Assembly: GCF_949628265.1 (NCBI RefSeq)
Contig: NC_088789.1
Coordinates: 13,198,886-13,262,885 of the forward strand
DNA: 64,000 nucleotides
Reading direction: 5' to 3'
Source: Cloeon dipterum
Lineage: Eukaryota > Arthropoda > Insecta > Ephemeroptera > Baetidae
Numbering within the stretch: position 1 is the stretch's first letter; each line of letters starts with the position of its first letter. The notes below the pieces were generated by a model. That model was not told the origin of the DNA and did no database searches. It was given only the letters and a program-made list of their open reading frames with translations. Positions 12,401 through 24,107 of this stretch are shown here, piece by piece. A program made the position numbers and the translations under genes.

Positions 12401-15400
12401 AATATTTCAGCCAAAAAATGTGCAAAAGCTTTGAATAATGAATAAATTAATGCTTTCAAAACTGCTGAGAGCCGCAGTCGTATTTTTAATTGCGAAACCA
12501 AGTTGCTGAGGCAGTTTTGCAAGATTGAGGAGCAGGTTGAGTTAGTTAGTCGAAATCTAGAGGCTGACTAAAATTCTCATTGGAACCATGCATCATAAAT
12601 GCAACCACTAGCTTGGTTGCTTTTTTATCAGTGGTAGTAGTATATGATAAGGTTATTTTGCGTGGCTGAGTGGCGTTTAGATAGAGTGCCTGTCAGAGAG
12701 ATTTTAGTTGCCATTTAAGCGTAGAGCGTAATTACTTAAATGTGAAAGCTGTTTATTTACTCCGTAAAAGTAGATTGCAAGACTGATAAAAAGGTTACAA
12801 TCAAATTAAGATATGAGAAATTGAGAAAAAACAATGTCAAGTATGGACCAGCATTGGTATGGCATGATGTTTTCCTCAAAATTTCATTTGAAAGATTTGT
12901 GGTGACTACGCAGGCAGTAAATTTTAGAATCAATTTTTATCTCAAAAATAATGTTTTGAATTTGTCGAGATTTGTAATAACTTTAAATTTCTGTATTTTT
13001 TCAACTGTTAACTTTTGAATCATGCTTCCTTAGAAAAAAACCCGCTTTTATATTGAAAATTATTGCGCTGTAATTTAGTGAAATAAGTTATTCTTTGTGG
13101 TCACCAATAAATTCATCGTCTATGAATCTTACGGGCGATATTTCACCTGCCAAATGAAAATAATGATTGCGCGAAAGCGGAAGTGGGGCAATCAGCGATG
13201 AAAATGAACGAAACAGGTGCACACACATCTTGGAAGTGATTAAATAGCATTGACCTGTATCTGTGCGAGTGGCAGCGGCCGGTGTGCACCATGAAAGGTC
13301 CGGATTTATTTTACCGATTTTTGTCCGCGGCCGGTGAGGAGCACGTCAGGTTGCACACTGATTGTGAGTTTCTGGCATAATTAACCAGCAGCAGCCGATG
13401 CAGCAGCCTCATTAATTAATTGGCGACCAATCGCACGGACCGAACCAAATAATGCTAATAATAATTACGAATATATCACAACATGCACGCGGCCGCGGTC
13501 AACACAAACATTTGGTGGCTATTTTTACCTACGCTAAGTTCGCACTGGCATCAGCACCCCATCGCGACGGTAAACTGCACTTGCAGCTTGTCTTTGCGCG
13601 AGATTTTAAAAATATTAACGCACTTAATAAGGAATAAATTTGGGATATAAAACTCACCATAAAAACAAGCCACAATCGAAGGCAACCTATGATGACCTTG
13701 ACCAAGAATACCACATCCGAAAAGCAAAACAAGCCAATTTTAGCTTGAAGCGAAAAAATCCTATGATAATTTTCAACCGGTTCAAATTGGACTTAACTAG
13801 TTCGTTCATTCTTAGTTTAAAATGACATTCTTGAAAAATAACTATATCTTTTCAACGTGTCTGCTATTTCTCCTGCCACGTATATTAGAAATTTAAGTGC
13901 GAGCTCTTCCAAGGCCTCAAAGAACAATAAATAAATTAAACATTAAAAGGTTTAAATGCCGATATCCTCAGAAAAACGTATTCACGTATTATATCATCTC
14001 GTTTTTATTTGATTCAAAATATAACATTTTTAAAGTGGGAAAAGAAGGCTTCCAAATTTCCGACAGTTTTGAATCGGAAAAGAGGCAACAAACAGTTAAA
14101 GTAGCGAACAAAAATTAGGAAACTAACTAACGCCAGTTCCTCATTTACGATCTGAGAAATCGCATGAATGTTACGAAGTAGTTTGACAAACAAAGATATT
14201 TCCAAATATATGACAAAAAACAAATTTTCCAAATATGTTATAAAATAGAAAAATAAAAAGACAGCACTTAGAGCTGCTAATGGAGCACCTTTTGTGTTTC
14301 TCGGGTTCCATGTTCAATCTTAGGCATCAAGCACGGTCATCAAACAACAGAGCACATGTTCATTGCTCCAGCTTCCATTCATGACTGACATTAAACGCAA
14401 TGCAACTGCGCGAGATCCGCTGCCTCAGCTATAGCTATTGAATAATGAAACAACCACTACTTGTCGTCTTCTGGTTGCATACTAACCTCAGTCTAAAGGC
14501 TGAATAGTCGTGCATCTCGCGCCAACAAAATCGCTACGAGCGAGTCGAGCGACTCGCGCTGCACTGGCAGCAACAAACGCACTCGTCTATTGCAACGTCA
14601 AATAGTGAAAGTGCGTGAATGAGTTGAGTTCCTCAATCGACTGAGCGCTGACCCTCCAAAGGAATTCTCGTGAAACGGAGAATCACCTGATGTTTAAATT
14701 ACCTGGTGAAACGCTCGAATGGAGGAGCTCCAGTAACTATGGGAGAGGCCATGCAAACATCACGCCACCCGTTCGCGCAGCTGAGATTGTGCGTACGGCA
14801 TTCGCCTCACTGGGCACGCGACTCTTTTCGAAACTAATATCCAGTTTTAGCCGGGTTCTTCCTACCTCAATAAATGGCCGCACGAAATGCTTTCGGCATG
14901 CTAAATTTGCCTGTGACGTCCGCACCTAACTCGAAGGCGAACAATTGTGCTGAATGGATTTGGCAAAGTGTCTATAGTGGTTGAAAGGGCTTGATACTCA
15001 GCTGACATGCACACGTATATTGGAAATTGAAGCTTGATAACATAAATAAATAATGGCAAATGCCTCAGCTAAATCTGACTTGATCGTTCTCCTTGCAAGT
15101 TGCTGTTTTTGAGCCAAATTTTAGACAGTTTTAAAATATATGGGCTGTACGTTGTGCTGATTACTTCCTTAAATGCAATATAGATAAAAAATGCTATAGT
15201 AAAAATCTTTGAGACAGCTTTAAAAAAAATTTAGATTAATTTCAACAAATTATATTACAATTATATCACCACGGGAATTTGTATCCTTTAATTTCCAAAA
15301 TCAACCCACAAAATAAGTATACACTATTTAAATCACTTGTTTCTAGATAGAAGGCATAAAAATTACTAATAAAATGAAGAAACAACAGATGCAAGCGCTT

Positions 15401-17242
15401 GATTGCATGGATTTTTTACTCTGGCATTAATAAAGTGTCGAGTTCATTCAAAATAAATTAATTTTGTACTATTAATATCAAATACACTTTTCCACACTGA
15501 GAAAAGTGTAGTGTAAAACGATATAATTCACGATTTTAACTGTCCATGCAGTAATGGTTACTGCTTGTCATTTTCTGCCTTTGTTAATGGTATCTTAAAT
15601 GATGAAATTCTTTGACAATAATATTAATTTTGAATCATTATTAACAATAAATATCAATATAATATTGTGACATGCACAATAAGGAAACAGCAGAATACAA
15701 AAAATAACAAATAATCAGATAATTAATCTAGAATCTAGATATTTCAGGTATAAGAAAAAGTTGCTTAATTTTCTTCTTACAGCAGACGAAATTTGAAACA
15801 TCGGGAAAAAAAACAGCTGTATGTAGTTCAGTTCAAGTAAAAAAATTTACTGACGCATTTATCTCAAATTGAGATAAACCACTTGGTCATGAGCAAAACA
15901 TGCACTTCATTAATGATCACTGGACGCATTAAAAAAATTGGATCTCGGGTACAAGGCCGAGACAAAAATTACGTTTTCATCGCTTTTAAGATATGCAACA
16001 CGTGACAGACAATCATTTTCTTACAATTTAGTCAGTTTCCACCCACACTGTAAAGCGTTCAAAAATTAATTGGATAGTTAGGTCAATCTCATTGGAATCT
16101 CATTGCATGGCTTCTAATCTTAACTACTTTTGGCGTCGCAATATTTGATGAATCATGGGCTATCATTGACAATGAGGTGGGAAGAAAAAGAAAAACAGTC
16201 AAAGTGGAAATAACATAATGGAAATGGAGATATCAGAGCTAATTTCATATGGTTTGACCTTGGGCCTACGATAATCGCTCCCCGGCCCATGTGCTTCGAC
16301 CTTTTAAGAAGTGCAAATCGCGTGATCAGCATTCTATCTTGCACACTGCTAGCACCCTTTTATCATTTGCCGCTCGGCTGACCGATTCTCAAGATGCTCG
16401 GTTTATCTGATCAAATTTACGTCTTGAAAACAACTTTCTTAGTCGATTTGAAAAATGCGTATATTCGTCCCAGAGACGTAAGTTTGTCATACTAATATTG
16501 TCAAATGCAAAGAGGCGTATTCGGTCACTCTCCTGTGCGAGCTTTTCGCTTGACCGTCACTGTACGCATTGGCAGACAATGGCCCCAGCGATGGCTCATT
16601 ATCTAATATTCAACAGCTAACACAATAGAAGGGTATCCGAGGGTCAAGAGGAAGCAGCGAGCGCATATTTCTGTGCACGCGTGTCGGGCTTTACCTGAGT
16701 CTCTTCCTGCGCTCATTGGTGCCGAAGGTGTTACCGTAGGTAACTGAGTCGACAAAAGAGTCCTGTCTCTGCAACTCGGCGAGCTCCTGCATGTCCTCTT
16801 CTTCATCCTTATTCTCGTCGCCGCCGACAAAGAAGTTGGGCCGAGCCTCGCTGCTTTCTTTCCCCTCCATCTCAACTCCTGGAACATTTCGCAGGAATAA
16901 GACCACGTTTGAAAATGAAGAGGAAATGAAGGAAAAGCAAAGAAAACCCCCCAATATGGCGCAAATTTTGTATCTTTTTAATAACATTTGATGCAGAAAT
17001 ATTGCGCAGAATTGCGAAGATAGGCCCAAAAATCATGTCAGCATAAAGAGACCGAAGCAGAGACACGACAGCGCGGAAGGATTGACGAACCGACCTTCTG
17101 GCTCAGAAGGTGTTGAGGGCTGCTGCAATTGAGGCTCTGTGGTTTCTAGTTGTTCCTCTTTCTGGCCGAAGATGCGAGAAAAGAATGACATGAGTCCTGC
17201 AATCAGTAACAGTATTACGAGGATCAGTGCCACAGGGTCCAT
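2883..17242 (-). CDS. ACC: Acetyl-CoA carboxylase (single multidomain animal enzyme), 28 coding exons
   Basis: The enzyme carboxylates acetyl-CoA to malonyl-CoA with ATP, bicarbonate and covalently bound biotin; this is the committed step of fatty-acid synthesis. The exons join without a phase error from ATG 17242 to TGA 2883 and give about 2,389 residues, between typical vertebrate ACC1 and ACC2 lengths. Domain order is a hydrophobic N-terminus (about 1-30), an acidic linker, biotin carboxylase (about 120-630), a biotin carrier segment with EVMKM (biotinyl Lys about 810), a long central region, and carboxyltransferase (about 1570-2350). An AMPK-type site, RPSMSQG with Ser about 115, follows Leu at -5 and Arg at -4 and has Val at +4, matching the vertebrate Ser79 site. 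The N-terminus resembles membrane-anchored ACC2. Met at 16870 could start a form lacking the anchor. Exon coordinates are given in the domain entries. Confidence 0.95.
6464..8813 (-). other. ACC exons 14-18: central regulatory / scaffold region
   Basis: Exons are 8504-8813, 7531-8369, 7012-7353, 6723-6959 and 6464-6667. They encode the long non-catalytic centre of eukaryotic ACC. Recognisable stretches are [78 protein letters not shown] and [19 protein letters not shown]. The part around 7540-7700 encodes an acidic, low-complexity segment that is variable in the family. Confidence 0.93.
8967..10062 (-). other. ACC exons 11-13: C-terminal part of biotin carboxylase and biotin carrier segment
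   Basis: Exons are 9808-10062, 9586-9752 and 8967-9529. Exon 11 carries [18 protein letters not shown]. Exon 13 carries [20 protein letters not shown] and then IEVMKM, whose Lys (about 810) is the biotin attachment site in this family, followed by [10 protein letters not shown] and [12 protein letters not shown], the start of the central region. The carrier domain is intact. Confidence 0.95.
10116..11967 (-). other. ACC exons 3-10: biotin carboxylase domain
   Basis: Exons are 11853-11967, 11656-11785, 11481-11599, 11246-11426, 10988-11190, 10554-10934, 10331-10493 and 10116-10278. They encode the ATP-grasp biotin carboxylase. Visible landmarks are [16 protein letters not shown] at the N-terminus of the fold, [13 protein letters not shown], the glycine-rich ATP loop [13 protein letters not shown] (about 335-347), the [11 protein letters not shown] segment, the catalytic and metal-binding [14 protein letters not shown] (about 461-474), [15 protein letters not shown], and the region through [14 protein letters not shown]. 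No key residue appears to be missing. Confidence 0.95.
11968..16694 (-). other. Large second intron of the carboxylase gene
   Basis: This 4.7 kb stretch separates the exon ending in RRKRLR from the exon completing that Arg codon and opening PSMSQG. I see no supported gene in it. There are GC-rich islands near 13.27-13.50 kb and 14.50-14.93 kb that could hold an alternative promoter or regulatory elements, and an 18-base inverted repeat at 14540-14557. The rest is AT-rich. Confidence 0.7.
14540..14557. repeat. Short GC-rich inverted repeat in an ACC intron
   Basis: The arms GCGAGTCG and CGACTCGC are perfect complements separated by two bases, inside a local GC-rich island. It could be a binding site for a dimeric protein or a chance palindrome. 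Confidence 0.5.
16695..17242 (-). other. ACC exons 1-2: hydrophobic N-terminus and acidic regulatory linker
   Basis: Exon 1 coding part is 17095-17242 and exon 2 is 16695-16878. Exon 1 starts [17 protein letters not shown], about 20 uncharged residues, followed by [10 protein letters not shown], and so reads like a signal anchor. Exon 2 encodes an acidic stretch ([16 protein letters not shown]) and ends in the basic RRKRLR, whose last Arg codon is completed by exon 3 so that RPSMSQG follows. The frame is open upstream of the ATG in this exon, with an acceptor-like AG at 17291-17290, so exon 1 may be preceded by a 5' non-coding exon. An internal Met at 16870 opens [10 protein letters not shown] and could serve a cytosolic form. 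Confidence 0.8.
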
Positions 17243-19724
17243 CGGCTGATGTCGGCCGGACGAAGTGAGACAGACTGGGGTCGCAGCCGCTATAAAGAGA
17301 CAGAGAAAACAAGAAATGCAAGGACTCGCACTATAGCGCAGCGCACAAAAGGGCAAGACGAGAGCGAGAGAGAGAGCCGCAATGACCCACGAATAAATTA
17401 TTTTTGCAACGCAGAATGATGATGATGGTGCATAAAGTCGGCATAAAAAACTGCAGCAGAATGACGAATGTAAAATGTGGAGATTCAAATTTCAACTATT
17501 AATTTTGTTACCGCGTATTTAAAAATTTGTATAATGTTACAAGTTGTATTTGTTCTTTATTTAGCGATTACCACGTACAAGATTTATATAAGTAGTTCTA
17601 AACGGGTTAAGATAATTTCAGATACAGTACAAATGTTGAGTAGTTGTAATATTTAAAATTTTTAAAGTGAATAAAATCTTTAATCTATTTGTAATTAGAC
17701 CTTTGCTTCCTCCTGAGTGAAATTACATTTTTTTCGAGTATTGATTCAAACATAAGTACCATGAAATACAGAACATGTGTATAAAGAATGATTTGTATAT
17801 AACTAAAGATTTAATATTTCTGTATAAGTTTTTGGCAAGATTTTAACGCGATAAGTCCATCACTCTAAAAATGAAACCAATGAGTTTTGAAGCGTGAAAT
17901 AATTTGTGGGTACCTACAGGGATCACCCCAGTGTCAGCTGCCCTCCTTGTGCACCGCACCAAAGATGAAACTCGAAAGAGTGCGGGATAGCACGCGATTG
18001 CAGATCCGCCAGATTCGGCCCCCCTCCTATCACCAAGATTATGCTTCTTCAGCTTCTTCTTCTACCAATTGCGATTGCACGTCATGAGACCAAAACAACA
18101 CTGATGTGAGAGCCGACGAATGCAACGAGCAAAATCATACCCACCACTCATGATTACGCTGCGAAAATGACTGACACTCACCGTGTCATTCAAGTTAATA
18201 GCGTAGGCAAACGGACCTTTACGCTGGAGTAGCAAAACTGGCGCTTCCCTTTGCTATGCATTTCAACAGGCACGCAATACACAGCATCTTATGCAAGAAG
18301 TGCCAAGGCCGACGACTCTCGTGTGTTCATCTGGCAGCCAGGATTTATTAGAGTTAAGTGGAAATTGGAAATTCTAGCGGTTTCCCTCGTCATTGCAGTT
18401 GCAACAAGAAATAGTTGACGCGGACAATATTCCGACTACTCTGGCTATATATTAATGATACGTATGTTTTAAATGTTTGGGTTTTAGGTAAGGATTCAAA
18501 TAGTAAAAATCAAAGGGTTTATATCCCAAGAATTCAATAAGGTACTGTATCTATGTGTGCGCGCAGTAAGTGCGGAGCGTGAAATAAATTTGTCTTGTGC
18601 CATTTGAGATTCATTCCTTTCCTCCCAGAGAAGCCACCACGCAACGCGCACATTTCATGAAGGTGTGGAAAAATTTCGCTTGTTGAACTGAATGACAAAT
18701 CAAATCCAATCAAATTTCAATGCCACAATCAAAGAACCCTACATCATAATTTTCTGCGGTTTTGTAAGATATAAAAACTTTCTCAGGTCGAATTTCACCT
18801 TTATGTAGTTTGCTCTCTTCTACTCCAGATTCGTTATCTATTGGCTCACTGTATTAGAGACCATGCCGTTGCATTTAGAAAGTGCATCTCCATGACAGGA
18901 GGAATCAGTCAAACCTGTTAGGCTTTTAGCTTGCGCACCAAAGAACGATGAATAATATTGGCAGAATTTCATCGACTATTTCCCCTTCATAATTCTAGCC
19001 TGACCGGATCCAATAAGGTTAGGTCAAGAAATTCTAGGAAAAACATTAATAGTAATGGGGAAATCTTTAGGGATTGACGACGAAGGAAATCTGCAAGTTG
19101 AGGCTGACTGCTCCTTAGAAATCTCCACCTTATTGTGTGTGCAATAACGCGTGAAAAAAGTGTGCCAGTTGAATGACAAAAAATCAAGGTTGTTACGGCG
19201 AGGAAAATTACTTTTTTGTCCAATGCCCGCGCGTACAAACTGAACAGTCAGCATCACGTTGAGTACGCACGCCAGGATACATAGTCAAACTTTCAGAAGT
19301 AATGTTGTAGGTGCATTGAGATGATTTGCAATAATAATAAGCGTAAACCTGGCGCAAACAAAAGTGAATAATACTGGAATTTTTTAACGCAAATTAAATA
19401 CGAATCAAAAGAAAAAAACGAGAAAGAGTAAAATATTATGACTTTTAAGTTTTGGAACAACGACCTAGTGGACGGCGCGTATAGAAATTATGTTGTATAA
19501 CCCTTTCATCATTTAATTAATTTCTATCGCACGGATTATAACAATGATTATAATTGATTTTGATTTGAGCGCGGTAGTAGATCTGATACTCGTATGTTGC
19601 AAAATTAAAAGAAATGATGAAACTTAATAAATTGCAAAAGCATGGTAAAAGAAGCACAAAAAATACAAAATCACCATGAATAAACAAAATATGTACCTCT
19701 ATCCAAATTGAGCACGTATACAAA

Positions 19725-19750
19725 ACACACACACACACACACACACACAC
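19725..19750. repeat. (AC)13 microsatellite
   Basis: This is an uninterrupted run of thirteen AC dinucleotides in intergenic or 5'-intronic DNA upstream of the carboxylase. It is likely to vary in length. Confidence 0.95.
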
Positions 19751-20017
19751 AATAAGCATGCTTTGAAATATTCATGTTGGTATTTTATTTGGCATACATA
19801 CATACACACATGATAATTATTAAGTATTTGGCAAATTAAGATTCGTGACGAATTGACGTTTCGTATAATTTAACAATATGTATATATAGCGATCAAGGAG
19901 ATTTTTAAATGAAACCTGACGAATTTTCACGATAACATAAACGCTTATACAATTTGAAAGCGAATACACATGTGTGAAGAAAGTGACAGCATAAATAGAC
20001 AGGAACATTGCACTCAC

Positions 20018-20220
20018 CTTACTGGGACTGCTCTCCAACCAGAAAAAAATGTTTGCACTCGTGAGTTGCACAGCAGACAGTTTTAGAGGGTAAAAATTGT
20101 GAAGTACGGATACAAGTGCATATCGCCTTAGCGAAGGGGCTCGACTAGTTCAATGTCATTAGTTAAATCAGTCGCGGTCAGTGCACAAAAAACGTCAACA
20201 CGAGAAGAGCTAAAATAGAA
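20018..20220 (-). promoter_or_regulatory. Possible 5' non-coding exon and promoter region of the carboxylase
   Basis: On the minus strand a strong donor, AAG followed by GTGAGTGC, occurs at 20018. It would pair with the acceptor-like AG at 17291-17290 to give a 5' UTR exon spliced to the exon holding the MDPVAL start. A short upstream frame starting MQLTSANIFFW runs into this donor but is out of phase with the main frame, so it would be an upstream ORF. The 5' limit is a guess, and no transcript supports the exon. Confidence 0.3.
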
Positions 20221-21193
20221 TTTTTCATATTTGGCCGCGCCACACCCCCATGCACCACTGCAATCATCAGTACTCCTCACCACTTGAATACTTCAAAGAA
20301 AATTCGATATAGCATTGAAAAGTCATTTATTATCCCCTAACTTGACATATTTGGCACTAAGATTGAATCTGACCAAGAAATCAAATTTTACGCCTTATTC
20401 TCAAGTTAAAATCAATTTATTTTTAGTGTTGAGTTGATGCCTTGCGTAATCAGGCGATATCAGGCCATCCTGAAGCTTGCAGTGCTGCCAACATAACTTT
20501 GTAACTTAATAGTACTTCGACACTTCGACAGCTGCTCTTACTACGTATTACTAGAGGTAATGGCAGTTTGTTTACGAATCTTGCCATTCATTCCTGCGCA
20601 ATTAAAATTTTAAAGTAATGTAATTGTTTGATCAAAGATAGATTGACAATAGTTACATTCTTTTTCACTACTTTTTCCCACACATTCAAGCTAGAGGCCG
20701 TGCATGGTTGCGTTCAATTTTTCAGTACGTATCATATCTATATCTTTTTATATACATAAATTATTGCGGCTCAACAAAATCACAGACTCTGGATCACACT
20801 CGTGTTTAGTGTTTAGTCTTGGTAGCATGGTAGCGGAAAAATTGAGCAACTTTCAACAACCAACTGCGAATTCCCTTGTTGCTTGAAAAAGGGAACAATC
20901 AATTCTACAATGCAAATTTGGGTGTTTGTTGGGCGATGCGCAATTTTACCGCGACCAGGAATTTTGTGTGTTATGTACATTATTATGAATTAATATTGAT
21001 TTTTTGAAGAAAATATTGACCAATTGAGTATGAAGTGATGCAAGATTTTATTGCAACTTCTATACGAGATATAATAGTAACCAACTTCAAATATATTGAT
21101 AACATGAGCAAGAGAATGTGGTAATGATTATGTTAGACTTAATGCTGTGGTAGCGCCCCTTCCCAGTAACCCTTGACATAAAAGGGTTGGATT

Positions 21194-21199
21194 TTTATT
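21194..21199 (-). terminator. Candidate polyadenylation signal for the BTB-BACK gene
   Basis: TTTATT on the plus strand (AATAAA on the minus strand) lies about 230 bases past the stop codon of the BTB gene. The neighbourhood is T-rich, so chance occurrence is possible. Confidence 0.35.
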
Positions 21200-21428
21200 T
21201 TGTTATTAAGTTGAATTATAATTATTGTTTAGTGATTTTTTGCAACACTCAAATTTGTTTTTCCTTGTGAGCTTGTGAGAAGTTCCTAACTAAAAGGCTC
21301 TTCCACAGCGATAAATTCTTACATAATCATGGACACTACCACTGATAAAATCTCGTTTCTATGAGATGTTTATGTGAAAAATAAATAAAAATTGCCTGCA
21401 TTGTGTAGTAGTTTACAGGGATTCTTGC

Positions 21429-23344
21429 TTAAACTGTTTTGTAGTGGAGGCGTTTGAAAACGTTAAACTGATCCTCCTCGATGAGAACGAGTTTGAATTC
21501 TCCGTCGCCTTCCTCCTTCTTGTACAAATTCAGCTCAAAATCTTTGAAGTCCTTCTCAGTGCTGCAGAATCTACAGCCATTTCTGCGGAAGATCCTTCTG
21601 CCCTGCTTTTCGCCATAGATCACCTCCAGAGTTAAAGATGCCTTTTTAGGCACCACAATATTCTGTTTGATCGTGATCCACTCATTAAGCCTTAAACTTA
21701 TTTTGCATAAATTAATATTTTTGAAACTCACACTATTTTAAAATAATACAAATTTTAGATTCATTTTTAAGTCATTTTCCTATTGATTAATCCAGGAATA
21801 TTAATGTTTTACCTCTCGCGTGGCGTTATTGAAATCTCCTTGTTGAGCATTTCGCAGCCTCTGTGCTGAACTATGGCACGGACTTTCAAATTTTCCATCT
21901 TGTTCCCTATCTCAAACGAAACCTGATGAATCTTTACCTGCAATCTAAAATAATTGTTCAATTTAAATAATTAACACTCAGCGCTTATACAAATCTTACC
22001 CATTTTCTGGTTCATCAGATGATTTGCCCACAATGTCGACCATGCTCTCGTCCAAGGGACAGAAGATCTCAAAGTCCTTGATCTCAACGCACTCATTGGC
22101 GACAAAAGAAAAAACATTCTTGAATTGTGCATTGGTAAAACTTTTGTAATCTGCTCTCGCTATAACATCTTTGGCATCCTTGAAGGGCCCCAGCATTAGA
22201 CACTTTGGCTCAGACTTCCTCGGCGTTGAATTTGGATTAAGGGTCCCTTCTGGGAAGATGGCTTGTTTAGACAGGAAGCGGACATATTGGTGTTGTTTGT
22301 GAATCAAGAACTTCTTCTCATCCATGTTCAGCCAGTGGGCGATTTCTTTCAGATCCTGCGTCTTTACTGTCAGCAGACGGAGTTCCTTAAGAATATTGTT
22401 GCGGAAAAACTCCCTGGTTACCGTGAAAAGACAGTTAAATCAATCTTTTGACAAACAAAACTTACTTAGCCTGCTCCGGTTGATTCTCATCATATCTTCC
22501 CTTTGCGTATTGGAAACACGCCTTGACCAAGGATATTTCAGAGTTAATGTTCATCTCATCAAAACCCAAGAATGTTTGCAGAGCTTTAACGTCAATGCTT
22601 AAAAAGTCTTGAGTACGTGCCAGAAGGGATTCTGTATTTTTTACCAACAACTGTAATTGTCACCTGGAGGTTGAAGCAGATATCTTTTGTGATTTAGTTT
22701 TCCTAATAAATACCTTTGTGCAAGCAGAGTGAAGATATTTATTGTCAAGGTGATTGCTAAAAATCTTCCAAACATTTTGCTCAAATTGAAAGTCCTGCTT
22801 AGTGACTAGCTTATTGGCAGTCTCCTCTGCAAGTTCCTGCAAACCAAACTTTTTAGCAGCGGCAGCTAGTTCAATGCAGTCACTCAGGTTTCCAACTTCG
22901 GTAGGAATCTCGCCAGTGTGACAGTACCTAGGGCAAATTAGTTTTATTGATAATTTTAAAGTTATTAAAAATAGCTTTTTTTAACGGAGTAGCTTGCTGA
23001 GTTCTATCTACTCATTTTTGATAAGACAAAAGTTATGCAAAAAATTCAACTAAAAACTTACTCCAAAATCATACGAAAAATTGTGATATTGGTGTCCTCA
23101 ATTTTGATTTCCTCTTCTTTGGAACTGGAAATCTGTTGTCCAAGGATTTTGCTTTTTTCCTGCAGGACACTTTTGTTCCCGAATAGTTTCTATTCAATTT
23201 GCTTTGGTTATAAATGGTAGAAATTTATAAGTATATATGCACTACCATTTCATTCTCAATAGAGCCGAATGTGAACACAATGTCTGTTCCTATACCGTTA
23301 CGCAGGTTAGTAATCTTCTTATTTTCATTTGTTTTCTCCGGCAT
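21429..23344 (-). CDS. BTB/POZ-BACK domain protein, seven exons
   Basis: Exons 23246-23344, 23062-23189, 22714-22927, 22466-22650, 22000-22413, 21813-21944 and 21429-21732 join in phase to 491 residues, starting MPEKTNENKK and ending LHYKTV. The BTB fold is spread over the first three exons: DIVFTFGS, then KLFGNKSVLQEKSKIL, KIEDTNITIFRMILEYCHTG and ELAAAAKKFGLQELAEE (about residues 21-120). A BACK-like helical region follows (TQDFLSIDVKALQTFLGF, LVKACFQYAKGR, TVKTQDLKEIAHWLNM). The C-terminal 200 residues are charged and beta-rich in appearance; I cannot assign them, although BTBD2/3/6-type proteins carry a PHR domain there. Such proteins are often cullin-3 adaptors, which is inference here. 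The ATG is the first in the exon and no upstream coding exon was found. Confidence 0.82.
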
Positions 23345-24107
23345 CTTTCCACCTTTGAAATTTCTTCCTGCTTAAAGCACCAATCAGCCTCAAAATCTCT
23401 GCCAAAAAAAAAATTAATAGATTGCTAAATAGACGGAGAATCCAAGATTCACAGAAATTTCTAGATAGAACAAAGAACAAGGCTCGTCAAGAATTCTGAC
23501 AATTCAACCGAAAGTACAAAATTGCCATGCTTATTTGGAGTGTCTGAATTTTTTAAATTGCATATATTGCAATGGGTGCAATCTTGACATGTTTGCTCTA
23601 GCATGCGGCATAAAATGCGTAGAATTTTCCTTGACAAGCGCATCCCCAAGACAAGAAAATTAATTATTTTTTAAAAGCAATTGACTTTCTTTAACTAATT
23701 TGATTGCCATACAACCTTAAAACCCTAAAAACTTTGCGATCACTGCAAAAAAAAGAAAACCTATAAAAAAATTTTTTCAAGTCATTCATGTTAAATGAAA
23801 GTTTAATTAGGGTTGGATCCAAAAGTTAATATTTTATATCGAGAAATTTTTTAATGAGTCGGATCGCAATTAGGTAATCGTTATTATTTTAGAATTGGGA
23901 GATTTTCTGAAGGTGAATTCTGTCAACTAGCAATGCGTAACCAACCTGGCTCTGAAGTTGTAACCGCAGGGCCCTCCACTCTCCACTTGTCGCAATAACA
24001 TAGGTTGCTTGACTTGACTGTCACTTGTATGATCGTAAGATTATTTTTAAGGAGAGAGGCTATTATACTGCGTTATTATGCACCCTGGTGGTCACACTTC
24101 TCAATGA
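23345..24107. other. 5' flank of the BTB gene
   Basis: The stretch is AT-rich. It should contain the 5' UTR and promoter of the minus-strand BTB gene, with a slightly GC-richer patch near 23.93-24.01 kb. I see no additional gene. Confidence 0.5.

Larger units (their letters stand above)
17290..21193. other. Stretch between the ACC start exon and the BTB gene
   Basis: No protein gene is supported here. It probably contains the ACC 5' region (candidate exon at 20018-20220), an AC microsatellite at 19725-19750 and AT-rich spacer. Short frames on both strands show no splice context or recognisable similarity. Confidence 0.55.
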
